The notes beneath the pieces are model-generated. The model did not search any database. It was not told the DNA's origin and was given only the letters and a program-made list of their open reading frames with translations. DNA of 64,000 nucleotides, from contig NZ_PTXL01000002.1 of NCBI RefSeq assembly GCF_004343775.1, forward strand, positions 620,001 through 684,000. The letters are read 5' to 3'. Positions 1 through 9,505 of this stretch are shown one piece after another. A program made the position numbers and the translations under genes. How positions within the stretch are numbered: the stretch's first letter is position 1; each line of letters begins with the position of its first letter. Origin of the DNA: Burkholderia sp. SRS-46 (GTDB lineage: Bacteria > Pseudomonadota > Gammaproteobacteria > Burkholderiales > Burkholderiaceae).

Positions 1-804
1 CAGATAGACGACGACCCCGGCGCGCAGCAGCGGCTGCGCGAGCAGCCGCAGATCGAGCAACGGCGCGGCCGCGCGCCGCGCGTGCGCCACGTAGCCGAGC
101 CCGGCGGCTCCAGCCGCCGCGAGCATCGCAAGCGCGAGGCGGCCCGCGCCCGGCTGGCCCGCGAACGTCAAGCCGAGCAGCAGCGCGACGAGCGCGGCGG
201 CGCTCAGGCCGAGCCCTGGCCAGTCGAGCGGCGCGGGCCGCGTGCCCGCGCGGTCGGGCGGCAGCCACGCGAAGGCGAGCCCGCAGGTCGCCACGGCAAG
301 CGGCAGCATGCCGACGAAAATCGCGCGCCACGAGATCCGGTCGACGATCAGGCCGCCGACTGCCGGCGACAGCGCCGGCACCAGCAGCGCGACCATCATC
401 ACGACCGACGTCAGGTGTGCGCGCGCGTCCGGCGGATACGCGCGATAGGCGAGCGCCTGCCCGACCGGAATCAGCAGCCCGCCGCCGAGCCCCTGCGCGA
501 GCCGCCACGCGAGCAGCGCGCCGATCGACGCGGCCCGTGCGACGCCGAGGCTCGCGAACCCGAACAGCAGCAGCGATGCCGTCAGCACCCGCCGTTCGCC
601 GAAGCGGCGCGCGAGCCACGCGCCGAGCGGAATCACGACGGTCAGGCCGAGCACGTATGTGTTGCCGACCCACGCGAGCTGCGCGACCGACGCGTGCAGC
701 TCGCGCTGCAGTGCCGGATACGCGGCGTTGAGCATGAACATGCACGCGAGATCGATCGCGAACCCGAGCAGATAGACGGCGGCAACCCTGGAGCGAGCGG
801 ACAT
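1..804 (-). CDS. MFS transporter, 3' end outside the window
   Basis: The first 268 codons of a major facilitator superfamily drug/proton antiporter are visible; the rest lies left of the window. The protein opens with a hydrophobic helix without a cleavable signal. Motif A (GAWLARRFGERR) is at about residues 61-72 and a motif-C-like PALSPAVGG is near residues 143-151. A long alanine/leucine helix set follows past residue 170, as expected for the 14-helix DHA2 type. An inner-membrane efflux pump is likely; the substrate cannot be told. It is transcribed away from the LysR gene at 998 across a 193-bp gap, the usual layout for a regulator and its target. Confidence 0.85.
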   Translation of the reverse strand, partial: MSARSRVAAVYLLGFAIDLACMFMLNAAYPALQRELHASVAQLAWVGNTYVLGLTVVIPLGAWLARRFGERRVLTASLLLFGFASLGVARAASIGALLAWRLAQGLGGGLLIPVGQALAYRAYPPDARAHLTSVVMMVALLVPALSPAVGGLIVDRISWRAIFVGMLPLAVATCGLAFAWLPPDRAGTRPAPLDWPGLGLSAAALVALLLGLTFAGQPGAGRLALAMLAAAGAAGLGYVAHARRAAAPLLDLRLLAQPLLRAGVVVYL

Positions 805-997
805 GTCGGCGGAAATCGAACGAAACGCCGCAGTGTAGGTGCCGGCCTCGGCGCCGGTAAGGCCCGCGACGCGAACGGTCCCGTCGAAAAATCTTGACAA
901 TCCGGCGCGGCAAACGGCGGCGAAGCCCCCCGCCGCCGCGCATTCCCGGTACCCTTCGCTCCGGACTTCGTTTTCATGCAGGGTGATCGACACAATC

Positions 998-1912
998 ATG
1001 GTGAGCCTCGATCGTTTCGCGATCTTCCGCGCCGTCGTCGAAGCGGGATCGTTCACGGCCGCCGCGGCCGCGCTGAACCAGGCGCGCGCGGCGGTCAGCT
1101 TCAACGTGAAGCAGCTCGAAACCGAGCTGGGCGTGACGCTGCTCACGCGCACGACGCGCCGGGTCGCGCTGACGGACGCGGGCGAACGTTTCTACGCGCG
1201 CTGCGTGCGCGTGCTCGACGAAGCCGAAGGCGCGATCGACGACGCGCGCGGCGAGCACGGCGGGATGCAGGGGAGCCTGCGGGTGACGTCGACGGTCGAA
1301 TACGCGTCGCGGGTCGTCGCGCCGGCGCTGCACGCGTTCACGCAGCGGCATCCCGCGCTGCGGGTGCGGCTCGACACGCATACGGCGCAGGCGGATCTCG
1401 TGCGCGACCGCTTCGACGTCGCGATCCGGCTCGGCCGCGCCGAGCAGTTCCAGGACTCGCCGTATCGCGGCGTGTGTCTCAGCACGTATGAAGTGCGGCC
1501 GGTGATGGCGCCCGGCCTGCCCGCGAGCGCCGGCGTGTCGCGCATCGACTCCCCCGATGCGCTGGCGCGCCTGCCGCAGCTCGGCCACAGCCGGCTGGAG
1601 CGGATCGCCGCGTGGCCGCTCGTGCACCGCGACGGCAGCGAGCAGGTGTTCCGGCCGGCCGCGCAGCCGCGGCTCGTGGCGGACAACGCGTCGGTGCTGC
1701 AGGCGCTCGCGCGGCAAGGCAGCGGCGTCGCGCTGCTGCCGGAATGGCTGGTGCGCGACGATCTCGCGAGCGGCACGCTGGTCGACGCGCTGCCCGATTA
1801 CCGGTTTCCGCGGCAGAGCGTGTATGCGCTGTACGTATCGACCCGACACGTGCCGCAGAAAGTGCGCGCGTGGGTCGATTTCATGAAGACATATCTGAAG
1901 AAGTCGCGCTGA
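998..1912 (+). CDS. LysR-family transcriptional regulator
   Basis: A 304-residue LysR-type regulator. The N-terminal winged helix covers residues 1-60 (LDRFAIFRAVVEAGSFTAAA, then VSFNVKQLE), and a periplasmic-binding-like effector domain fills the rest. An upstream in-frame ATG at 839 would add 53 low-complexity residues. The start at 998 is preferred because the HTH begins there and a purine-rich AGGGTGA lies about ten bases upstream. A TTGACA box at 894-899 falls in the divergent gap shared with the MFS gene, which suggests that gene is the target. It ends only 19 bp before the convergent permease gene. The effector is unknown. Confidence 0.9.
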   Translation: MVSLDRFAIFRAVVEAGSFTAAAAALNQARAAVSFNVKQLETELGVTLLTRTTRRVALTDAGERFYARCVRVLDEAEGAIDDARGEHGGMQGSLRVTSTVEYASRVVAPALHAFTQRHPALRVRLDTHTAQADLVRDRFDVAIRLGRAEQFQDSPYRGVCLSTYEVRPVMAPGLPASAGVSRIDSPDALARLPQLGHSRLERIAAWPLVHRDGSEQVFRPAAQPRLVADNASVLQALARQGSGVALLPEWLVRDDLASGTLVDALPDYRFPRQSVYALYVSTRHVPQKVRAWVDFMKTYLKKSR

Positions 1913-1931
1913 CGGGCCGGCCGGCCCCCGC

Positions 1932-3479
1932 TCACCGGGCCCGGCCGTGCGCCCCCGCCGCCGACGCCGCATCCACCGCCTCGACCGAGCGGTGCAGCCA
2001 CGGGCCGATATCCATCTCGTCGTAGCGCACCAGCCGGCTGTTGCGGGCCCGCCGGTAGCCCCACCAGATCGCGACGAACAGCGGAATCCACACGTAGATC
2101 GACAGCACCTCCATCCAGTCGATCTTCTCCGCGAAAAACGCCTGATAGTCCTGCCCGAGCGAGATCGCCGCGCAGATCGCGATCGCGAACAGCGGCCCGA
2201 ACGGAAACCACTTCGCGCGGTACGGCAGCTGGTCGAGCCGGTAGCCCTGCTTCAGGAAGCCCTTGCGGAAGCGGTAGTGGCTCACCGCGATGCCGAGCCA
2301 CGCGATGAAGCCCGTGATGCCGACCGTGTTCAGCAGCCACAGATAGATCCGCTGGTTGTTCGTCAGCGACGTCAGAAAGCACAGCCCGCCGACCGCCATC
2401 GTCGCGTACAGCGCGTTGCGCGGCACGCCGCCCGGCGACAGCGTCGCGAACATCGCCGGCGCGCGGCCTTCGGTCGCGAGCGTGTACAGCATCCGCGTCG
2501 CCGCATACGTGCCGGAATTGCCGGCCGACAGCACCGCGGTGAGGATCACGAGGTTCATCGCGCCCGCCGCGATCGGGAACCCGGCGTGGCTGAACACCAG
2601 CGTGAACGGGCTCACGCCGATGTCGGTCACGTCGCTCTTCAGCAGGTTCGGGTCGGTGTACGGAATCAGCAGGCCGATCACGAAGATCGCGAGCACGTAG
2701 AACAGCATGATGCGCCAGAAGATCTGCTTCACCGCGCGCGGGATCGTCTTGCGCGGGTTTTCCGATTCGCCGGCCGTGATCCCGACCAGCTCGGTGCCGA
2801 GGAACGAAAACCCGGCGATCAGCGCGACGCTCATCATCGCGTGCCCGCCGCCGACGAACGGCGCCTCGCCGATCGTGAAGTTCCGCCAGCCGGCCGCGTG
2901 GCCCGTGCCGATCGCGCCGGTGGCGATCAGCAGCCCGGCGGCGATGAACGCGATCACCGTGACGACCTTGATCAGCGAGAACCAATACTCCGATTCGCCG
3001 AAGCCGCGCACCGACAGCGTGTTCAGCAGGAAGATCAGCACCAGGAACGCGGCGCCCCACCCGATGCCCGGCACGCCGGGAAACCAGTAGCGCATCACGA
3101 TCTGCCCGGCGACCAGCTCGATCGCGATCGTCACCGCCCAGCTGTACCAGTAGGTCCAGCCGAGCGCGACGCCGAAGCCCGCGTCGACGTATTTCTCGCC
3201 GTACACCGCGAACGATCCCGACACCGGCATCAGCGCGGCCATCTCGCCGAGCCCCGTCACGACGAAATAGACCATCAGCCCGATCACCACATATGCGGCG
3301 ATCGCGCCGCCGGGCCCGGCCTGCGCGACCGAGGCGCCGGAGGCCACGAACAGCCCCGTGCCGATCGAGCCGCCGATCGCGATCATCGCGATATGGCGGC
3401 TCTGCAGGCGGCGCTTCAGCGTCGTCTGCGGCGCTGCGATTCCTGCGTCAGTCGCTTGCATAGCGTCCATAGCATTCAC
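1932..3479 (-). CDS. Amino-acid permease, AAT/APC family
   Basis: A 515-residue inner-membrane amino-acid:proton symporter. The hallmark GGSIGTGLFVASG lies in the first helix (residues about 36-48) after a short polar N-terminus, and twelve hydrophobic segments follow. Length and motif fit the AAT subfamily (LysP, AroP, GabP relatives), but residues alone do not fix the substrate. It lies downstream of an Lrp/AsnC regulator (gap 120 bp) and a dimethylargininase on the same strand. A cationic or arginine-derived substrate is therefore a reasonable inference. Two methionines lie close together at the N-terminus; the longest form is listed. Confidence 0.9.
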   Translation of the reverse strand: MNAMDAMQATDAGIAAPQTTLKRRLQSRHIAMIAIGGSIGTGLFVASGASVAQAGPGGAIAAYVVIGLMVYFVVTGLGEMAALMPVSGSFAVYGEKYVDAGFGVALGWTYWYSWAVTIAIELVAGQIVMRYWFPGVPGIGWGAAFLVLIFLLNTLSVRGFGESEYWFSLIKVVTVIAFIAAGLLIATGAIGTGHAAGWRNFTIGEAPFVGGGHAMMSVALIAGFSFLGTELVGITAGESENPRKTIPRAVKQIFWRIMLFYVLAIFVIGLLIPYTDPNLLKSDVTDIGVSPFTLVFSHAGFPIAAGAMNLVILTAVLSAGNSGTYAATRMLYTLATEGRAPAMFATLSPGGVPRNALYATMAVGGLCFLTSLTNNQRIYLWLLNTVGITGFIAWLGIAVSHYRFRKGFLKQGYRLDQLPYRAKWFPFGPLFAIAICAAISLGQDYQAFFAEKIDWMEVLSIYVWIPLFVAIWWGYRRARNSRLVRYDEMDIGPWLHRSVEAVDAASAAGAHGRAR

Positions 3480-3599
3480 CCTGGAAGAGTCGATCCACCT
3501 AATTTATTCGGAATGCAAACCAACGGGCGCGGTGTCGCGCGCCGATCGGCTGCGATGTTCAGGTTCCGGCTGAAGCGGAAACGGGGCCGCCCGGCGGCG

Positions 3600-4064
3600 T
3601 CACGCGCTGCTGCGCTTGATCACCTGCAGCTCGGCCGTCGTCACGATCTTCTCGATCCGGTAGCGCGGGCTCTCGAGCCACGCGTTCGCGATCCGGCGAT
3701 ACTCGTCGAGATCGTCGCACGCGAGCCGCACCAGGAAATCGAAGGTGCCGCTGACGAGCCAGCAGTCGAGCACCGCCGGGTTCGCGCGCATCTCCTCCTC
3801 GAACGGCGCCTGCGAGCGGCCGTGGTCGGCCAGCACGATCTGCGCGAGCACGACGATCGTCTTCTTGTCGCGCGGCGCATGGATCACCGCGCGGTAGCCG
3901 GCGATCACGCCCATCGCCTCGAGCCGTTCCACGCGGGCCTGGCACGGCCGCGGCGTCAGGTTCACGCGCTCCGACAGCTTGCGATACGAGATGCGTGCGT
4001 CGTCGCGCAGGATGTCGAGGATCCGGAGATCGATCTTGTCGAGCTGCATCTTCTTGTCGGGCAT
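3600..4064 (-). CDS. Lrp/AsnC-family regulator
   Basis: A 154-residue feast/famine regulator: an N-terminal HTH (LDKIDLRILDILRDDARISY, residues 7-26, with the recognition helix after it) and a C-terminal RAM/ligand domain (residues about 70-150). A longer in-frame start exists at 4133. The start at 4064 is preferred because a GGAG lies about a dozen bases upstream and the added residues would be arginine-rich nonsense. It sits between the dimethylargininase gene and the permease on the same strand. It probably senses an amino acid and controls one or both neighbours. Confidence 0.9.
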   Translation of the reverse strand: MPDKKMQLDKIDLRILDILRDDARISYRKLSERVNLTPRPCQARVERLEAMGVIAGYRAVIHAPRDKKTIVVLAQIVLADHGRSQAPFEEEMRANPAVLDCWLVSGTFDFLVRLACDDLDEYRRIANAWLESPRYRIEKIVTTAELQVIKRSSA

Positions 4065-4167
4065 CCGCGTTCGCTCCAGTCGGGTCGTGGCTTGCGCGCG
4101 CAGCGTCGGCCGCCGCGCACGCGCGCGCGCCACATTATCCGGCCGAACCGCACCGCGTGCCAGCCGG

Positions 4168-4926
4168 CTAGAACCGCAGCGACAGGCAGGTCAGCCCGCC
4201 GTCCATCTTGCGGAACTCGCTCGTGTCGATCACGCGCAGCGGCAGGCCGAGCGGCTCGAGGCTCGCGTGCACGCGCGGATAGCCGGCCGGCGTGATCAGC
4301 GCATCGTTCACGCGCAGCGTATTGCCTGCGTACTCGTCGGCCGGTGCGACCACGATCCGGCGGAACCCGGCAAACGCCGGGTGCGCGTCGAGCGCTTCGT
4401 TCACGAGCAGCGTGTCGTCGCCCACGCTGTTGACGACCGACTTCAGGTGCAGGCCCTCGCCCACCGGCACCGCGACGACCGCATAGCCGTACGGCGCCAC
4501 CAGCGACTCGAACGCCGCGATGCCGGCCGCGTCGGTGCGGCCGGTCAGGCCGATGAAGAAGCGCTTGCCGACCAGCATCACGTCGCCGCCGTCGAGCCGG
4601 CCGTCGCGCATCGGCAGCAGCTCGCGATGCGCGGCGAGCGGCGTGGCGATATGGTCGATCTCGCCGCGCCGCGCGGGCGCGCCGGGACGCGTGATCACCG
4701 CGAATTCGGGCGTGACGACGGCAACGTCCTCGACGAAGTGCGCATCCGGAAACGCGTCGAGCGGCGGCAGCTCGGTGATCGCGACGCCGAGCGCGCGCAG
4801 CGTGTCGCAGTAGGCGTGGAACTGGGCGAGCGTCTTGTCGTGGTCGGGCGCGCCGAGCAGCGCGGTGGTGAGGCCCGCACCGCACGATGCGGCGGGCGGG
4901 CGAACGATGGCTTGCGTGAACTGCAT
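4168..4926 (-). CDS. Dimethylargininase (DDAH)-like amidinotransferase-fold hydrolase
   Basis: A 252-residue cytosolic enzyme of the pentein fold. The family hydrolyses N-omega-methylated arginines to citrulline and a methylamine. Visible catalytic features are FVED (64-67), LDGGD (111-115), GLHLKS with His160, and the C-terminal MDGGLTCLS with the nucleophile Cys247. The start at 4926 has a strong AAGGAGGAG immediately upstream; the longer in-frame start at 5007 would add 27 residues of no known domain. Regulator and permease genes follow at 103 and 120 bp, which suggests a small uptake and breakdown unit for arginine-like compounds. A related guanidino substrate cannot be excluded. Confidence 0.88.
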   Translation of the reverse strand: MQFTQAIVRPPAASCGAGLTTALLGAPDHDKTLAQFHAYCDTLRALGVAITELPPLDAFPDAHFVEDVAVVTPEFAVITRPGAPARRGEIDHIATPLAAHRELLPMRDGRLDGGDVMLVGKRFFIGLTGRTDAAGIAAFESLVAPYGYAVVAVPVGEGLHLKSVVNSVGDDTLLVNEALDAHPAFAGFRRIVVAPADEYAGNTLRVNDALITPAGYPRVHASLEPLGLPLRVIDTSEFRKMDGGLTCLSLRF

Positions 4927-5105
4927 CGACTCCTCCTTGGAATGGGGCGCGGCCTGCGCGATCTGCCGCGCGGCCGCCGTGGGTGCCAAACCATTATCGG
5001 GAGTCAAAATGGGCCAGTTGCGTCGAAATCGGCCGTGCGCACAGCCGATTCCGTCGAATTCGCCGGCCCGATGCGACCGATTCGGCCGTCTGCCCGTGCG
5101 GCCGT

Positions 5106-5213
5106 TTACTGCCCCGTCGGCACGGTGTCAGCGGCCGGCTCGGCGGCGTGGCAGCACACGCAGAACTTGTTGCCGTCGGGGTCGCTCACCCCAACGCAGA
5201 CATGCGAAAACAT
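5106..5213 (-). pseudogene. Gutted VOC/glyoxalase-fold gene with internal in-frame deletion
   Basis: A 35-codon ORF with a very good ribosome binding site (GGGGAGGAAG just upstream of the ATG at 5213). Its first residues, MFSHVCVGVSD, look like the start of a VOC (glyoxalase/bleomycin-resistance) protein. The residues that follow at once, DPDGNKFCVCCHAAE, look like the end of the same family. The roughly 100 middle residues are absent. The reading frame stays open to a TAA at 5106. It lies between the dimethylargininase gene and gltA. It is most simply a gene emptied by an internal deletion; a functional micro-protein is less likely. Confidence 0.7.
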
Positions 5214-5276
5214 CGGCCTTCCTCCCCTCGTGACGGTCACGCCCGATCATGCCACGGCGCCGCCCGCCCTAAATGC

Positions 5277-5310
5277 AAAACACCCCGGCGGGCGGACCCA
5301 CCGGGGTGTT
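5277..5310 (-). terminator. gltA: Intrinsic terminator after gltA
   Basis: Arms 5279-5288 and 5301-5310 (AACACCCCGG / CCGGGGTGTT) pair perfectly, with three more pairs inside. On the minus strand the hairpin is followed by TTTTGCATTT. It lies about 60 bp after the gltA stop and ends the sdh-gltA transcript. Confidence 0.8.
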
Positions 5311-5367
5311 CTGGTGTCGCGATTGCCTGACGCGAGCGGCCGTTCGGCCATTCGCGCCGCACACGGC

Positions 5368-6669
5368 TTAGCGTGCGTTGAGCGGCTTCGCTTCGCGCGG
5401 CGTGTCGCCGATGAACAGCTGACGCGGACGGCCGATCTTCTGTTCCGGATCCGCAATCATTTCGTTCCACTGCGCGATCCAGCCGATCGTACGTGCCATC
5501 GCGAAGATGCAGGTGAACATCGACGTCGGGATGCCCAGCGCGCGCTGGACGATGCCCGAGTAGAAGTCGACGTTCGGGTACAGCTTGCGCGACACGAAGT
5601 ACTCGTCTTCCAGCGCGATCTTCTCGAGCTGCATCGCGAGCTTGAACAGCGGGTCGTCGTGCAGGCCCAGTTCGTTCAGCACTTCGTAGCACGTTTCGCG
5701 CATCAGCTTCGCACGCGGGTCGTAGTTCTTGTACACGCGGTGGCCGAAGCCCATCAGCTTCACGCCCGAATTCTTGTCCTTCACCTGCTTGATGAACTCG
5801 GGGATGTTCTCCGGCGAGCCGATCTGCTCGAGCATGTTCAGCGCGGCTTCGTTCGCGCCGCCGTGCGCCGGGCCCCACAGACACGCGATACCGGCCGCGA
5901 TACATGCGAACGGGTTCGCACCCGACGAGCCGGCCAGGCGGACCGTCGACGTCGATGCGTTCTGCTCGTGGTCGGCGTGCAGGATCAGGATGCGGTCGAG
6001 TGCGCGGACGAGTACGTCGTTGACCTCGTACTCCTCGCACGGGTTCGCGAACATCATGCGCATGAAGTTCGCGCTGTACGACAGGTCATTGCGCGGGTAC
6101 ACGAACGGCTGGCCGATGCTGTACTTGTATGCCATCGCGACGAGCGTCGGCAGCTTCGCGACCATGCGGATCGCCGACACTTCACGGTGACGCGGGTCGT
6201 TGATGTCGAGCGAGTCGTGGTAGAACGCCGACAGCGCGCCGACTGCTGCGACCAGGATCGCCATCGGGTGCGCGTCGCGACGGAAGCCGCGGAAGAAGAA
6301 CTGCATCTGCTCGTGGACCATCGTGTGCTTCGTGACGGTCGCGACGAATTCCTTCTTCTGCGCTTCGTTCGGCAGCTCGCCCTTCAGCAGCAGGTAGCAG
6401 GTCTCGAGGAAGTCGGCGTTCTGCGCGAGGTTGTCGATCGGGTAGCCGCGATACAGCAGTTCGCCCTTGTCGCCGTCGATGTACGTGATCGCCGAATTGC
6501 ACGACGCCGTCGACATGAAGCCCGGGTCGTACGTGAACTTGCCGGTCTGGCCGTACAGCTTGCGGATGTCGATCACGTCCGGGCCCATCGTGCCCTTGTA
6601 GATCGGCAGTTCGACGCTAGGCGAGTTGTCGCTGAACGATAGCGTGGCTTTTACATCAGACGGAGTCAT
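5368..6669 (-). CDS. gltA: Citrate synthase (type II)
   Basis: A 433-residue citrate synthase joining oxaloacetate and acetyl-CoA to enter the TCA cycle in the cytosol. Length and the N-terminal extension match the hexameric, NADH-sensitive type of Gram-negative bacteria. Catalytic residues are visible: His269 in [10 protein letters not shown], His310 in [14 protein letters not shown] and Asp368 in NVDFYSG. It is the last gene of the sdhCDAB-sdhE-gltA string, 54 bp after sdhE, and a clear terminator follows. Confidence 0.98.
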   Translation of the reverse strand: MTPSDVKATLSFSDNSPSVELPIYKGTMGPDVIDIRKLYGQTGKFTYDPGFMSTASCNSAITYIDGDKGELLYRGYPIDNLAQNADFLETCYLLLKGELPNEAQKKEFVATVTKHTMVHEQMQFFFRGFRRDAHPMAILVAAVGALSAFYHDSLDINDPRHREVSAIRMVAKLPTLVAMAYKYSIGQPFVYPRNDLSYSANFMRMMFANPCEEYEVNDVLVRALDRILILHADHEQNASTSTVRLAGSSGANPFACIAAGIACLWGPAHGGANEAALNMLEQIGSPENIPEFIKQVKDKNSGVKLMGFGHRVYKNYDPRAKLMRETCYEVLNELGLHDDPLFKLAMQLEKIALEDEYFVSRKLYPNVDFYSGIVQRALGIPTSMFTCIFAMARTIGWIAQWNEMIADPEQKIGRPRQLFIGDTPREAKPLNAR

Positions 6670-6723
6670 GGCACATCCTCAATCGAAATATAGAAACGGG
6701 ATTCGATAACGGGCGAAACGCGA

Positions 6724-6996
6724 TTACACGTTGCGCAGCATCTCCAACAGCCGGTGGATTTCCGGGCTGTCAAGGTCGCCTTCTGGTTCCTTGCGCGCGA
6801 GGAGCAAGTCCATCAGGTCGTTGTCGCTCAGATCGAGCAGGCGCGACAACGCGCCTACGTCTGCATCGGTGAGGTCATGCTCGTATCGGCTGAAGAAACG
6901 CTCGAAAATGAGATCGTTCTCCAGCAGACCCCGCCGCGCGCGCCAGCGGAGGCGCGCGCGGCGGTGCGGGTCGGATTGATGCGAATCGTCGCTCAT
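6724..6996 (-). CDS. sdhE: Succinate dehydrogenase assembly factor SdhE (FAD assembly)
   Basis: A 90-residue member of the SdhE/YgfY/Sdh5 family, which promotes covalent flavin attachment to SdhA. The conserved RGxxE signature appears as RRGLLENDLIFERFF near residues 21-35, with a helical remainder (LDLSDNDLMDLL). The gene begins 7 bp after sdhB ends and precedes gltA, so it is made together with its client. Many relatives have methionine and leucine/aspartate in the RGMLELD signature; the N in LEND is a mild variation. Confidence 0.93.
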   Translation of the reverse strand: MSDDSHQSDPHRRARLRWRARRGLLENDLIFERFFSRYEHDLTDADVGALSRLLDLSDNDLMDLLLARKEPEGDLDSPEIHRLLEMLRNV

Positions 6997-7003
6997 CTCA
7001 ACC

Positions 7004-7705
7004 TTAAACCGCGCGGCGGACCATCAGTTCCTTGATCTTGCCGATCGCCTTCGTCGGGTTGAGGCCCTTCGGGCACACGTCGACGCAGTTCATGATCGTA
7101 TGGCAGCGGAACAGGCGGTACGGATCTTCCAGGTTGTCGAGACGCTCGCCGGTGGCGGTGTCACGGCTGTCCGCGATGAAGCGGTAAGCCTGCAGCAGGC
7201 CGGCCGGGCCGACGAACTTGTCCGGGTTCCACCAGAAGCTCGGGCACGACGTCGAGCAGCTCGCGCACAGAATGCACTCGTACACGCCGTCGAGCTCGTC
7301 GCGCTCCTCCGGCGACTGCAGGCGCTCCTTCTCGGGCGGCGGCGCGTCGTTGATCAGGTACGGCTTGATCGAGTGGTACTGGTTGAAGAAGTGCGTCATG
7401 TCGACGATCAGGTCGCGCACGACGGGCAGGCCCGGCAGCGGGCGCAGCACGATCTTCTGCGGCAGGTCGTTCAGGTTCGTCAGGCAGGCAAGACCGTTCT
7501 TGCCGTTGATGTTCATCGCGTCCGAACCGCACACGCCTTCGCGGCACGAACGGCGGAACGACAGCGTCTCGTCGACGGCCTTCAGCTTGACCAGTGCGTC
7601 CAGCAGCATGCGCTCGTGCTGGAGATCCAGCTCGTACGTCTGCATGCGCGGCGCTGCGTCCTTGTCCGGATCGTAGCGGTAGATTTCAAAAATGCGTTTT
7701 GCCAT
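7004..7705 (-). CDS. sdhB: Succinate dehydrogenase iron-sulfur subunit
   Basis: A 233-residue iron-sulfur subunit of complex II, on the cytoplasmic face of the inner membrane. The [2Fe-2S] ligands are in [11 protein letters not shown] (Cys54, Cys59) and GLACL (Cys74). The ferredoxin-like clusters are in [11 protein letters not shown] (Cys144, 147, 150, 154) and [17 protein letters not shown]. It carries electrons from the FAD of SdhA to ubiquinone. It lies 21 bp downstream of sdhA and 7 bp upstream of sdhE in one operon. Confidence 0.98.
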   Translation of the reverse strand: MAKRIFEIYRYDPDKDAAPRMQTYELDLQHERMLLDALVKLKAVDETLSFRRSCREGVCGSDAMNINGKNGLACLTNLNDLPQKIVLRPLPGLPVVRDLIVDMTHFFNQYHSIKPYLINDAPPPEKERLQSPEERDELDGVYECILCASCSTSCPSFWWNPDKFVGPAGLLQAYRFIADSRDTATGERLDNLEDPYRLFRCHTIMNCVDVCPKGLNPTKAIGKIKELMVRRAV

Positions 7706-7726
7706 TTCAGATTCCTTGGATTCGGC

Positions 7727-9502
7727 TTAGAACGTACGGGCCTTCGGCGGCACGGACTCGACCGTCAGCGGTTTCATCTGAACGGGCTTGTAGTCGAGGC
7801 GATCGCCTTCGCTGTACCACAGCGTGTGGCGCATCCAGTTCTCGTCGTCGCGGTGTTCGTAGTCGCTGTGCGCGTGCGCGCCACGGCTTTCCTTGCGGGC
7901 TTCCGCCGAGACCATCGTCGCGCGGGCGACTTCGATCAGGTTCTCCAGCTCGAGCGCTTCGACGCGCGCGGTGTTGAACACCTTCGACTTGTCCTTCAGG
8001 TGGATGTTTTCCACGCGTGCCTTCAGGCCGGCCATCTGGTCGACGCCTTCCTTCAGCAGTGCCGACGTGCGGAACACGCCCGCGTGCTTCTGCATCGTCG
8101 CGCGGATGTCGTTCGCGATGTCCTGCGTGTATTCGCCCGAGTTCGACTTGTCGAGCTTGTTCAGGCGCGCCAGCGAGAATTCGCCTGCGTCGGCCGGCAG
8201 CGGCTTGTGCTCACGCTGGTTCTTCACGTGCTCGACGATGTGGTTGCCGGCCGCTCGGCCGAACACCACGAGGTCGAGCAGCGAGTTCGTGCCGAGGCGG
8301 TTCGCGCCGTGCACCGACACGCACGAGCATTCGCCCACTGCGTAGAAGCCGTTGATCGGCTCCTTGTGGTCGCGCGACGTGCCGACGACCTGACCGTGGA
8401 TGTTGGTCGGGATGCCGCCCATCTGGTAGTGGATCGTCGGGACGACCGGAATCGGCTCCTTGATGCAGTCGACGTTCGCGAACTTCAGCGCGATCTCGCG
8501 GATCGACGGCAGACGCTTCATGATCGTCTCGGCGCCGATGTGCGACAGGTCGAGCAGCACGTGGTCCTTGTTCGGGCCCACGCCACGGCCTTCCTTGATT
8601 TCCTGGTCCATCGAGCGCGACACGAAGTCGCGCGGCGCCAGATCCTTCAGCGTCGGGGCGTAGCGCTCCATGAAGCGCTCGCCGTTCGCGTTGCGCAGGA
8701 TACCGCCTTCGCCGCGCACGCCTTCGGTGATCAGCACGCCCGCGCCGGCCACGCCGGTCGGGTGGAACTGCCAGAACTCCATGTCCTGCAGCGCGATGCC
8801 CGAGCGGGCCGCCATGCCGAGGCCGTCGCCGGTGTTGATGAACGCGTTGGTCGATGCCGCGAAGATCCGGCCTGCGCCGCCCGTCGCGAACAGCGTCGTC
8901 TTGCCTTCCATGATGTAGACGTCGCCCGTCTCCATCTCGAGGGCCGTCACGCCGAGCACGTCGCCGTCCGCGTCGCGGATCAGGTCGAGCGCCATCCATT
9001 CGACGAAGAACTGCGTCTTCGCCGCGACGTTCTGCTGATACAGCGTGTGCAGCAGCGCGTGACCGGTACGGTCGGCGGCCGCGCAGGCGCGCTGGACCGG
9101 CTTCTCGCCGTAGTTAGCGGTGTGGCCGCCGAACGGGCGCTGGTAGATCGTGCCGTCCGCGTTGCGGTCGAACGGCATGCCGAAGTGCTCGAGTTCGTAC
9201 ACGACGTTCGGCGCTTCACGGCACATGAATTCGATCGCGTCCTGGTCGCCGAGCCAGTCGGAGCCCTTGATCGTGTCGTAGAAGTGGAAGTGCCAGTTGT
9301 CTTCGCTCATGTTGCCGAGCGACGCGCCGATGCCGCCCTGCGCGGCGACCGTGTGCGAACGGGTCGGGAACACCTTCGACAGCACGCAGACCGACAGGCC
9401 GGCGCGCGACAGTTGCAGCGCCGCACGCAAGCCGGAGCCGCCCGCGCCGACGATCACCACGTCGAACTTGCGACGCGGGAGGGAATTTTTGATTGCAGCC
9501 AT
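7727..9502 (-). CDS. sdhA: Succinate dehydrogenase flavoprotein subunit
   Basis: A 591-residue catalytic subunit oxidising succinate to fumarate. The dinucleotide-binding GAGGSGLRAALQ is at residues 19-30. His50 in RSHTVAAQGGIGA is the site of covalent FAD attachment. Active-site segments such as HPTGVAGAGVLITEGVRGEG and the substrate-binding HGANRLGTNSLLD are intact. It starts 3 bp after sdhD ends, implying translational coupling. Confidence 0.98.
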   Translation of the reverse strand: MAAIKNSLPRRKFDVVIVGAGGSGLRAALQLSRAGLSVCVLSKVFPTRSHTVAAQGGIGASLGNMSEDNWHFHFYDTIKGSDWLGDQDAIEFMCREAPNVVYELEHFGMPFDRNADGTIYQRPFGGHTANYGEKPVQRACAAADRTGHALLHTLYQQNVAAKTQFFVEWMALDLIRDADGDVLGVTALEMETGDVYIMEGKTTLFATGGAGRIFAASTNAFINTGDGLGMAARSGIALQDMEFWQFHPTGVAGAGVLITEGVRGEGGILRNANGERFMERYAPTLKDLAPRDFVSRSMDQEIKEGRGVGPNKDHVLLDLSHIGAETIMKRLPSIREIALKFANVDCIKEPIPVVPTIHYQMGGIPTNIHGQVVGTSRDHKEPINGFYAVGECSCVSVHGANRLGTNSLLDLVVFGRAAGNHIVEHVKNQREHKPLPADAGEFSLARLNKLDKSNSGEYTQDIANDIRATMQKHAGVFRTSALLKEGVDQMAGLKARVENIHLKDKSKVFNTARVEALELENLIEVARATMVSAEARKESRGAHAHSDYEHRDDENWMRHTLWYSEGDRLDYKPVQMKPLTVESVPPKARTF

Positions 9503-9505
9503 TCT

